This document shows positions 1 through 5,666 of a stretch of 5,677 nt of DNA, piece by piece. Origin of the DNA: Polyangia bacterium (lineage in GTDB: Bacteria > Myxococcota_A > Polyangia > Polyangiales > Polyangiaceae). Both the position numbers and the translations under genes were made by a program. Positions within the stretch are counted from its first letter, which is position 1. The number at the start of each line of letters is the position of its first letter. Under the pieces are notes generated by a model that was not told the origin of the DNA, did no database searches, and saw only the letters and a list, made by a program, of their open reading frames with translations. The DNA lies in contig JAUILJ010000575.1 of assembly GCA_030433055.1 (NCBI GenBank), positions 1 through 5,677 of the forward strand. Direction: 5' to 3'.

Positions 1-391
1 CATGGAGGATCCCGAGAGCACGAACAACGTCTCGGAGTACCGCGCGCAGATCTCGCGGATGCTCACCCGGATGATCGATCTCGGCGCTAGCGACCCAGAT
101 CTCGTGCGCTTCTTTCAAATGCAGGGCTTCGTGGTCGACCCGGAGCGCCTGGGCCGCACCATGGACGTGTTCGCACTCTTCACCGCACGCTTCCTCACCA
201 ACGGCGTCAAGAAGGGCTTCCTGCGCAGTGACCTGGACATCCCCTGCACAGCCCAAGCGCTTGTCGCGCTTATGTTTGAAGGGGCCCGGCGAGCCCTCGC
301 GACCGAAGACCAAAGCGACCGAGAGCGCTGGGTTCAAGCCGGGATGCGGCTCATGTTCGACGGAATCGTCGAGCCCGAAGCGACTCGCTAG
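1..391 (+). CDS. TetR/AcrR-family transcriptional regulator, C-terminal part (cut by left window edge)
   Basis: This is the ligand-binding C-terminal domain of a TetR-type repressor. The N-terminal helix-turn-helix is not in the window. The reading frame is open to the left edge, and the ATG at base 2 is probably internal, since about 129 residues is too short for the family (usually around 190-220) and contains no DNA-binding helices. Visible family-like features are an amphipathic all-helical composition, the stretch FLTNGVKKGFLRSDLDI (residues 65-81 counting from the ATG), which matches the 'G-x-LR-x-D-x-D' turn common in TetR C-domains, and a following AQALVALMFEGARRAL helix. The stop is TAG at 389-391. 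The oxidoreductase gene follows on the same strand after 102 bases, so co-transcription or local control of that gene is plausible but unproven. The family call rests on pattern recognition of the C-domain only. Confidence 0.78.
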   Translation, partial: MEDPESTNNVSEYRAQISRMLTRMIDLGASDPDLVRFFQMQGFVVDPERLGRTMDVFALFTARFLTNGVKKGFLRSDLDIPCTAQALVALMFEGARRALATEDQSDRERWVQAGMRLMFDGIVEPEATR

Positions 392-398
392 CCCGCTA

Positions 399-413
399 CC
401 GGGTCGGACCCGG
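399..413. other. Short GC-rich inverted repeat between the TetR and Mo-enzyme genes
   Basis: CCGGGT (399-404) and ACCCGG (408-413) form a perfect 6-bp stem with a CGG loop, beginning 8 bases after the TetR stop codon. No T-run follows, so it does not meet the usual definition of an intrinsic terminator. It could weaken read-through into the Mo-enzyme gene or be a processing or stability hairpin. In GC-rich DNA such short hairpins also arise by chance. The rest of the 392-493 gap shows no convincing -35/-10 pair. Confidence 0.3.
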
Positions 414-482
414 CTCGATAGGGTAGACTCGTCCCACGCGCGCGGCCGACCCGAGCAGGATCGACGTGCCGCACCCGAAGCC

Positions 483-488
483 GAGGAG
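483..488 (+). promoter_or_regulatory. Shine-Dalgarno sequence of the Mo-enzyme gene
   Basis: GAGGAG lies five bases before the ATG at 494. It supports that start over the GTG at 466, which is in another frame. Confidence 0.8.
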
Positions 489-493
489 CACCG

Positions 494-2764
494 ATGAGCC
501 ACGCCGAATGGAAACCCACCGCCTGTATCCTCTGCGAGTGCAACTGCGGCATCGAGGTGCAGCTGGGTGGCGACTCCGGCAGCCGCTTGATTCGCTTCCG
601 GGGGGACAAGCGGCACCCAACCTCGCAAGGCTACGCGTGCGAGAAGCCCCACCGTCTCGACTTCTACCAGAACAACCCCCACCGACTGACCCAACCGCTG
701 CGGCGCAAGCCCGACGGTAGCTTCGAAGCGATCTCTTGGGACATCGCGATCCGTGAAGTCGCCGAGCGCCTCACTTCCACGCGTGACACCTGGGGTGGCA
801 GCTCGATCTTCTACTACGGCGGAGGGGGCCAAGGAAACCACCTCCCCGGAGCGTACGCGACCGCGACGCGACGCCTGCTGGGCTCCACCTTCAAGTCCAG
901 CGCGCTCGCCCAAGAGAAGACGGGCGAGTTCTTGGTCTCCGACCGCATGTTGGGGATCCACACCCGCGGCGATTTCGAGCACTGCGAAGTGGGCATGTTC
1001 CTGGGCAAGAACCCATGGCATTCCCACGCCGTACCGCGCGCACGCGTGACGCTGAAGGAGCTCGCGAAAGACCCTGCGCGGACGATGATCGTCGTGGATC
1101 CGCGGCGGACGGAGACCGCCGACCTGGCCGATATCCATCTACAGGTGAAGCCCGGAACGGACGCCTGGCTGCTCTCTGCAATGGTCGCCACGCTCTTTGA
1201 TGAGTCGCTGGTCGACGAGGCCTTCCTGGCCGAGCGGGCGGACGGCGTCGATGCCATTCGGGCGCACTTTGGGGCCCTCTCGGTCGCGGAGTATTGCGCG
1301 CGCTGCGGTGTCCCCGAGGAGCTCGTTCGCGAGACGGTGCGCGTCATCGCGCGCGCGGCTTCTTTTGCCAGCTTTGAAGACCTCGGCGTTCAAATGAACC
1401 GCCACTCCACGCTAGTCAGTTACCTCCATCGCCTCCTCTGGGTGTTGACCGGCAACCTGGGTAAGCCAGGTACGCACTTCGCGCCGATGGGGTTGGTGGA
1501 GTTCGCGTCCGGGGCCAACGGCAAACACAGCCCGGTGGTGGAGGCTCCGATCATCAGCGGGCTCGTCCCATGCAACGTCATCGCCGAGGAGATCCTCACC
1601 GATCACGACAAGCGCTACCGCGCGATGATCGTGGAAGCGAGCAACCCCGCGCACTCCCTGGCCGACGGACCACGCATGCGCGAGGCCCTCGCGGCGCTGG
1701 ACACGCTCGTGGTGATCGACGTCGCGATGACCGAGACCGCGGCCCTCGCGGACTATGTACTGCCAGCGTCCACGCAGTTCGAAAAAGCCGAGGCCACGTT
1801 CTTCAACTTCGAATTCCCGAACAACTACTTCCACCTGCGCCGGCGGATCCTGGAGGCCGGGGCCGCGGCCCAGGCCCCGTCGGGTCCGCTCCCGGAAGCA
1901 GAGATCCACGCTCGCCTCTGCGAAGCCCTGGGCGGCTTCGACGAAGACACCCTCGCGCCTCTGCACCAAGCCGCAAAGCTCGGGCTCCCGGCGTATGGCG
2001 CCGCGTTCATGCAGCACGTCATGGGTCAACCCAGGTTGGCCGGGCAAGCTGCCGTCATCCTCTACCGAACCCTCGGCCCGGTGCTGCCGGAGGACGCCAA
2101 AGAGGGCGCGGTCCTTCTGGGGCTGGCCCTCAGGGCCACGATGCGCGACCCCAAGCCCTTTGCCCGAGCGGGCTTTGACGGCCCACCCCCGGTGGCCGCG
2201 ATGAAGCTCTTCCAAGCCATCATCGACTCGCCCACGGGCGTCATCATGGGCAAGGGGGTCTGGGAGGACACCCAGGTGAAGACCGCCAACGGGCGCATCC
2301 AACTGGTTCTGACCGACCTCTTAGAGGAACACGCAGCGTTGAACCACGCCGAGAGCCACGACAAGGACTACCCCTTTGTGCTCTCCGCTGGCGAGCGCCG
2401 CTCCTTCACCGCCAACACGATCATCCGCGACCCCAGCTGGCGCAAGAAAGACCTCGATGGCGCGCTCCGCATGCATCCCGACGACGCCGAAGCGCTCGGC
2501 CTCTCGCACGCGTCGCTCGCCCGCCTCACTACTCGGCGCGGCTCCGTCGTCGTGCGCGTGGAGCTCAGCGACACCATGCAAACGGGCCACCTCGCCCTCC
2601 CCAACGGCATGGGCGTGGGCTTCCCGGGTGCGGAGGATAGTGCCCAAGGCGGGGTCGCCCCGAACGAGCTAACCGAGCTGAGCGCGCGCGACCCTTTCGC
2701 GGGAACGCCCTGGCATAAATACGTTCCGGCGCGGGTCGAAGCGCACGCGCCCGCCTGCGCGTGA
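494..2764 (+). CDS. Molybdopterin-dependent oxidoreductase (DMSO reductase superfamily), substrate unknown
   Basis: A complete 756-residue catalytic subunit of the Mo/W-bis-MGD superfamily. The N-terminal [4Fe-4S] motif is clear: C11-x2-C14-x3-C18 and C49 (in GYACEKPHR). Cofactor-binding signatures follow in order: GKNPWHSH at 171-178, VDPRRTETAD...ADIHLQVKPGTD at 201-223, SNPAHS at 383-388 and TETAALADYVLPAST at 413-427. The C-terminal MoCo-binding domain (about 625-740) contains RSFTANTIIRDPSWRK. There is no twin-arginine signal or membrane helix, so the enzyme is probably cytoplasmic. At the position where formate dehydrogenases and nitrate reductases carry the Mo-ligating Cys/Sec (the A-R-x-C-H-type motif), this protein reads ALAQEKTGEF (137-146), so Gln140 occupies the slot by eye. 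That puts it in a poorly characterised branch often annotated only as 'molybdopterin oxidoreductase'. No electron-transfer or FdhD-like partner gene is seen here. The start is supported by GAGGAG five bases upstream. The superfamily is certain and the reaction unknown. Confidence 0.95.
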   Translation: MSHAEWKPTACILCECNCGIEVQLGGDSGSRLIRFRGDKRHPTSQGYACEKPHRLDFYQNNPHRLTQPLRRKPDGSFEAISWDIAIREVAERLTSTRDTWGGSSIFYYGGGGQGNHLPGAYATATRRLLGSTFKSSALAQEKTGEFLVSDRMLGIHTRGDFEHCEVGMFLGKNPWHSHAVPRARVTLKELAKDPARTMIVVDPRRTETADLADIHLQVKPGTDAWLLSAMVATLFDESLVDEAFLAERADGVDAIRAHFGALSVAEYCARCGVPEELVRETVRVIARAASFASFEDLGVQMNRHSTLVSYLHRLLWVLTGNLGKPGTHFAPMGLVEFASGANGKHSPVVEAPIISGLVPCNVIAEEILTDHDKRYRAMIVEASNPAHSLADGPRMREALAALDTLVVIDVAMTETAALADYVLPASTQFEKAEATFFNFEFPNNYFHLRRRILEAGAAAQAPSGPLPEAEIHARLCEALGGFDEDTLAPLHQAAKLGLPAYGAAFMQHVMGQPRLAGQAAVILYRTLGPVLPEDAKEGAVLLGLALRATMRDPKPFARAGFDGPPPVAAMKLFQAIIDSPTGVIMGKGVWEDTQVKTANGRIQLVLTDLLEEHAALNHAESHDKDYPFVLSAGERRSFTANTIIRDPSWRKKDLDGALRMHPDDAEALGLSHASLARLTTRRGSVVVRVELSDTMQTGHLALPNGMGVGFPGAEDSAQGGVAPNELTELSARDPFAGTPWHKYVPARVEAHAPACA

Positions 2765-2782
2765 GGGAGTAGGCGCGGGCGC
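2747..2782. other. GC-rich inverted repeat at the convergent gene junction
   Basis: GCGCCCGC (2747-2754) is the reverse complement of GCGGGCGC (2775-2782), giving an 8-bp stem with a 20-base loop that spans the Mo-enzyme stop codon. A smaller alternative stem, GGCG/CGCC (2772-2775 with 2780-2783), competes with it. The two convergent genes are only 26 bases apart, so a bidirectional terminator would be expected here, but there is no T-run on either strand. This is a weak candidate for transcript 3'-end structure. Confidence 0.25.
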
Positions 2783-2790
2783 CGCAGACC

Positions 2791-3606
2791 TCAGTTCACA
2801 AGGGCGTCGGCCTCCCTCCACGACTCGAGGAGAGCGGTGTTGTCGTGGTTCCACGGGTGAAACGACGGGCGGTAGAAGTCGAGCAAGGGTCCCGCGAGGC
2901 GCTGGAGCTTGGCCGGGCGCCCGAACATGAAGCGCCCCAGCTTGAGCCACTCTCTGGGCGACGTCGCGATGCCCTCCGTGTGCATGAGCCGCACCTGCTG
3001 CTCCGCGAGAACGGCCCAGAAGATAACCGTGGCCAACGTCATCACGAACCCACGCTCGACAGTGTTTCCACCGGCCGCGACATAGACGTCAAACGCGACC
3101 GCCTTGTGTTCGGCCTCCTCCGCCGCATGCCACCGCCAAAGCTTGGCCATCTCCGGATGGGCACCTTCAAGAATCGCAGGGTCTTGGAGGATCAAATCAG
3201 CGAGGAGCGCCGTGTAGTGCTCAAGCGCACATGTCGCCGCAAGCGACCAGCGCTTTGGCAGTGTCTTGTACACCAGCGCGAGCAACCCCTTGACGCGTTT
3301 CTCCAGCGTATCAATCGGGTATCCGTGCCCCGCGAGCATCGCGTTCATGCGCTCATGCTCTCGCCCGTGCATCGCTTCCTGTCCGCAAAAGAGGCGAACA
3401 TCACGCCGGAGCTGAGGGTCCTCAACGTGGTCCAGATGAGCGCGGACACTTCGAATAAAGAAACGCTCCCCCTCGGGAAAGAGCGAGGAGAGGTTGTTGA
3501 AGAACAGCGTCGTGCCGCGACCGGCTGAGTGCCACTGAGCTGGCACGTCCGTCCCCAGGTTGAAGCGAAAGTTCCGGACTTCGATAGAGTGAGTCGTCTG
3601 CTGCAT
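2791..3606 (-). CDS. PF10118/COG3687-type 'predicted metal-dependent hydrolase', 271 residues
   Basis: An all-helical metal-binding protein of the family usually named 'metal-dependent hydrolase', for which I know of no firmly established reaction. The ATG at 3606-3604 is preceded by GGAAGG (3617-3612) at five bases. The frame stays open upstream to 4080 only because it overlaps the AraC gene, so the longer form is rejected. Diagnostic stretches are FPEGERFFIRSVR (43-55), GQEAMHGREH (75-84), ALEHYTALLAD (127-137) and WRWHAAEEAEHKAVAFDVY (157-175). The candidate metal ligands E45/E47, E77-x2-H80, E129 and E164-x2-H167 follow the E...ExxH...E...ExxH order of ferritin-like di-iron proteins. Residues 187-200 (FVMTLATVIFWAVL) are strongly hydrophobic and may be a buried helix or a membrane-associated one. 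It lies 77 bases downstream of the AraC gene on the same strand, and is probably the last gene of that unit. The family call is confident; the chemistry is open. Confidence 0.92.
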   Translation of the reverse strand: MQQTTHSIEVRNFRFNLGTDVPAQWHSAGRGTTLFFNNLSSLFPEGERFFIRSVRAHLDHVEDPQLRRDVRLFCGQEAMHGREHERMNAMLAGHGYPIDTLEKRVKGLLALVYKTLPKRWSLAATCALEHYTALLADLILQDPAILEGAHPEMAKLWRWHAAEEAEHKAVAFDVYVAAGGNTVERGFVMTLATVIFWAVLAEQQVRLMHTEGIATSPREWLKLGRFMFGRPAKLQRLAGPLLDFYRPSFHPWNHDNTALLESWREADALVN

Positions 3607-3611
3607 CGTTG

Positions 3612-3617
3612 CCTTCC
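3612..3617 (-). promoter_or_regulatory. Shine-Dalgarno sequence that fixes the PF10118 gene start
   Basis: On the minus strand GGAAGG stands five bases before the ATG at 3606. This decides the start against the much longer open frame running back into the AraC gene. Confidence 0.8.
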
Positions 3618-3619
3618 AC

Positions 3620-3637
3620 GGTCGGAGTGGACCGACC
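3620..3637. promoter_or_regulatory. Perfect 6-6-6 inverted repeat just upstream of the PF10118 gene
   Basis: GGTCGG (3620-3625) and CCGACC (3632-3637) are separated by six bases, an 18-base dyad ending two bases before the Shine-Dalgarno of the PF10118 gene on the minus strand. It may be a protein-binding operator or an RNA hairpin affecting ribosome access. No good sigma-70 promoter could be identified in the 77-base gap (3607-3683). Confidence 0.35.
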
Positions 3638-3683
3638 TTGTAAGAACACAGTGCAACACCGACGTACGGACTCCCAGGACCGC

Positions 3684-4739
3684 TCAGGCCGGATTCTTGT
3701 CCGTTTGGGCCGACTTGGCAGCTTGGGACGGCCTGGCCTGCTTCTGAAAAGCAGCCGGAGTCATCCCTGTCCACCGCCGAAACGCTCTCGAAAACGCGCT
3801 GGCGTCCGCGTATCCCAGCTGTTCGGCGATATCCGCGTGGGACGCGTTCTCGTCGCGGAGCCACATCACAGCCGCTTCGCAGCGGATGTCGTCCAGCACG
3901 GAGGTGAAGCTCGTACCGTGGGCCGCCAGCCGGCGCTTGAGTGTTCGCTCCGACATATGCAGCGCTCGGGCGCAGTCGTCCAAGGTCCGATACCCTCCCC
4001 CGCCCTCGAGGGGGAGCACGGCCCGCAAGCGCTCCACCACGTCCCCGCCGAACCCGAGACCGCGCAGCTCCTGCTCGCAATGCTCGCGCGCGATCTGCAA
4101 CGCGGCGGGGTCAGACATCGACATCGGCAGCAGCAAGACCTCTTTGGCAAACACGATGCGGGTCCGCGGTTGATCGAAACGCGGAGCGGTGGGCAAGACG
4201 CTCGTGAAGCGGTCGAGGTAGGAAGGGCGCGGAAAGGGGAAGTCCACCTCGCCCGTCACCGGAACGCCCGTCGCCGTGCGCGCGATCTGCCACAGCCCCA
4301 TGGTGAAGGCGAAGAGCACAGCGTCACGCGCGTCACCAAAGTCCACGTTCTCCTCAACGACGAGCGCGGCTTGATCCCCAGCCTCGGTCACGCGCAGGCC
4401 GATCGCCGTGGTGCGTGTGGGCACGTAGCGTACCGCCAGCCGCAGCGCGTCGCCGACCGTGGCCGATGTGAGCGCAGCATAGCCGAGGAGACCATGCGAT
4501 GACACGCGCATATCGAGCCCGAAATAGATACCCAGCGCGGGCTCGCCCGTCAGCGCCCGGGCGCGACGGATGATGTGTTGGTACGTAGGGATGTCCAGGC
4601 GACGCTCGGCGTCCGTGAGGTCTTCCTCGGATACTCCAGTGCCCTCGAGCAGCTCGGCCGGCTCCACCTGCCACCGCTGCGCCAGCTCGGCGAGATGGTG
4701 GGCGTGAATGGCCGGCAACGTGGGAATGGGGGAAGTCAC
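3684..4739 (-). CDS. AraC-family transcriptional regulator with N-terminal Arabinose_bd (PF12625, OruR-like) domain
   Basis: A complete 351-residue DNA-binding regulator, cytoplasmic. The N-terminal two-thirds is the PF12625-type sensor domain; the stretch SSHGLLGYAALTSATVGDAL (80-99) is a hallmark of it. The C-terminal AraC/HTH_18 domain has two helix-turn-helix units: LDDCARALHMSERTLKRRLA (253-272) and ADIAEQLGYADASAFSRAFR (302-321), followed by RWTGMTPAAFQ (322-332). The C-terminal tail (about 335-351) is polar and probably disordered. The start is GTG at 4739-4737. The same frame has a TAA stop at 4751-4749, so the start cannot lie far upstream, although no strong Shine-Dalgarno is visible. 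The gene begins 12 bases after the BKACE stop, which suggests transcription with it and possibly translational coupling. Regulators of this group commonly activate adjacent catabolic genes; the effector here is unknown, and a ligand related to the BKACE substrate is an inference. Confidence 0.94.
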   Translation of the reverse strand: MTSPIPTLPAIHAHHLAELAQRWQVEPAELLEGTGVSEEDLTDAERRLDIPTYQHIIRRARALTGEPALGIYFGLDMRVSSHGLLGYAALTSATVGDALRLAVRYVPTRTTAIGLRVTEAGDQAALVVEENVDFGDARDAVLFAFTMGLWQIARTATGVPVTGEVDFPFPRPSYLDRFTSVLPTAPRFDQPRTRIVFAKEVLLLPMSMSDPAALQIAREHCEQELRGLGFGGDVVERLRAVLPLEGGGGYRTLDDCARALHMSERTLKRRLAAHGTSFTSVLDDIRCEAAVMWLRDENASHADIAEQLGYADASAFSRAFRRWTGMTPAAFQKQARPSQAAKSAQTDKNPA

Positions 4740-4751
4740 GCCCAGAGCTTA

Positions 4752-5615
4752 CTACGCGGCGGCCATCCCCAACATCGTTCGAGCCTCGGCTGGGGATGCC
4801 ACCTCGCGCCCCGCGTTGCGCGCGCAGGCCGCGAGGGCCTCGATCAGCTGACCATTGCCCGTCGTCCGGTCCCCATTCGGCAAGTAGAATGTGTCTTCGA
4901 CGCCGGTCCGCAGCATGCCTCCGAGGTCCGCCGTCTTCTGGTGCGTCGGCCAGATCTCGGCCCGACCGATCAGCGTGCACTGCCAGACGGATTCTTGATC
5001 CTTGTAGCGCAAGAGCAGCTCAAGGAGGTCGTTGTCGACGGGCATCCCAGACGCGACGCCCATGACGAAGTTGTACTGAGCTGAGTCGGTCATGCCGGAC
5101 TTCAAGTAGAGCTCGATGGAGCGGACGATGCCCACGTCGAAGCACTCAAACTCGGGCACCGTCCCGACGCGTTGCATGGCCTTGAGCATCTTGTCGACCT
5201 TCTCGACGGGGTTGTCGAAGAGCATCGGGGGCCACGCCCAGGTGCCGTCCTTGCGGAGCTTGAGGTAGTTGAGGCTACCAGCGTTCAACGCGGCGATCTC
5301 CGGCTCGATGGCGTCGATACAAGCGATGGGGCCGGAGACATCTGGCCCGAAGATGCCGGTGGTCTGGTTAATGATGACCCCTGGACAGGCCTCCCGGATG
5401 GCATCTGAGCACGCCTTGGCGACCGCCGGATCCCACGAGGGCATGTGACCGAGGTTGTCCTCCTGCCGCCGAAAGTGGATGTGCATGATCGAGGCGCCCG
5501 CGTTGTAGGCATCACGTGCAGAGGCCGCCATCTCCGCGGCACTCACCGGCACCGGGTGCTGCTTGGGGTTTGTAAGGACGCCGTTGAGTGCGCAGGTGAG
5601 AATTGCTTTGTCCAT
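4752..5615 (-). CDS. BKACE family (DUF849/PF05853) beta-keto acid cleavage enzyme
   Basis: A complete 287-residue TIM-barrel enzyme of the family typified by 3-keto-5-aminohexanoate cleavage enzyme (Kce). Family members use a divalent metal, usually zinc, to condense a beta-keto acid with acetyl-CoA, giving acetoacetate and a CoA thioester. Landmarks are ALNGVLTNP (9-17), the metal-binding HIHFR (H45, H47, R49), NQTTG (83-87), PEFECFDVG (154-162) and LRTGVEDTFYLPNG (235-248). R236, E240 and D241 have the same relative spacing as the catalytic Arg, metal-binding Glu and following Asp described for Kce. Length is normal and no key residue is missing, so it should be active. The HFRRQEDNLGHMPSWDP segment (47-63) is longer than the short HxHxRD loop of many members and may mark a subgroup. 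The substrate cannot be read from sequence. No canonical Shine-Dalgarno precedes the ATG at 5615. The stop TAG is followed at once by an in-frame TAA. Confidence 0.95.
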   Translation of the reverse strand: MDKAILTCALNGVLTNPKQHPVPVSAAEMAASARDAYNAGASIMHIHFRRQEDNLGHMPSWDPAVAKACSDAIREACPGVIINQTTGIFGPDVSGPIACIDAIEPEIAALNAGSLNYLKLRKDGTWAWPPMLFDNPVEKVDKMLKAMQRVGTVPEFECFDVGIVRSIELYLKSGMTDSAQYNFVMGVASGMPVDNDLLELLLRYKDQESVWQCTLIGRAEIWPTHQKTADLGGMLRTGVEDTFYLPNGDRTTGNGQLIEALAACARNAGREVASPAEARTMLGMAAA

Positions 5616-5623
5616 GGTGGGGA

Positions 5624-5652
5624 TTCTTAGCGCCAGTTGACGTATACGTCAA
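5624..5652 (-). promoter_or_regulatory. Candidate sigma-70-type promoter of the BKACE gene
   Basis: On the minus strand TTGACG (5652-5647, five of six consensus bases) is followed after 17 bases by TAAGAA (5629-5624, three of six). Only eight bases separate the -10 from the ATG, so a transcript would start at or within a few bases of the start codon. The -35 lies inside the palindrome at 5636-5653, so a bound repressor would be expected to block it. The -10 match is weak. Confidence 0.45.
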
Positions 5653-5653
5653 C
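5636..5653. promoter_or_regulatory. Perfect 18-bp palindrome, likely operator upstream of the BKACE gene
   Basis: GTTGACGTATACGTCAAC equals its own reverse complement over all 18 bases. It lies 20 bases before the BKACE start codon, in the non-coding region at the right edge. Length, full symmetry and the ACGT half-site cores suit a homodimeric repressor of the TetR, GntR or MerR type better than AraC, whose sites are usually direct repeats. The cognate protein is unknown. The TetR at the left edge is one nearby candidate; a regulator beyond the right edge is another. I found no second copy in the window. Confidence 0.7.
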
Positions 5654-5666
5654 CATGTGTTGTATT
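5637..5666 (+). promoter_or_regulatory. Possible divergent promoter reading out of the right edge
   Basis: The symmetric palindrome supplies TTGACG on the plus strand as well (5637-5642). An 18-base spacer then leads to TGTATT (5661-5666, four of six consensus -10 bases). This would fire rightward into sequence outside the window, sharing the operator with the BKACE promoter. It is speculative because no gene is visible there. Confidence 0.25.

Noticed and set aside
424..429. TAGACT as a -10 box for the Mo-enzyme gene
   Set aside because: No acceptable -35 hexamer is found 16-18 bases upstream, so a promoter cannot be supported.
1412..2302. 296-codon open frame on the minus strand opposite the Mo-enzyme gene
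   Set aside because: It lies fully inside a strongly supported gene, shows Arg/Gly/His-rich low-information sequence and no family motif; it is a typical antisense shadow in GC-rich DNA.
2845..3528. 227-codon plus-strand frame opposite the PF10118 gene
   Set aside because: Charged, motif-free antisense shadow of a conserved gene.
3607..4080. N-terminal extension of the PF10118 protein to 429 residues
   Set aside because: The extra part overlaps the AraC coding region in another frame and reads as Arg/Gly-rich noise, while GGAAGG and an ATG support the start at 3606.
3609..4502. 297-codon open frame on the plus strand opposite the AraC gene
   Set aside because: The AraC frame has two clear helix-turn-helix units and a sensor domain; the plus-strand frame has no recognisable domain and no ribosome-binding site.
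4354..4980. 208-codon minus-strand frame overlapping the AraC and BKACE genes
   Set aside because: Same strand but out of frame with both well-supported genes, and very rich in Arg and Gly, as expected of a shifted GC-rich frame.
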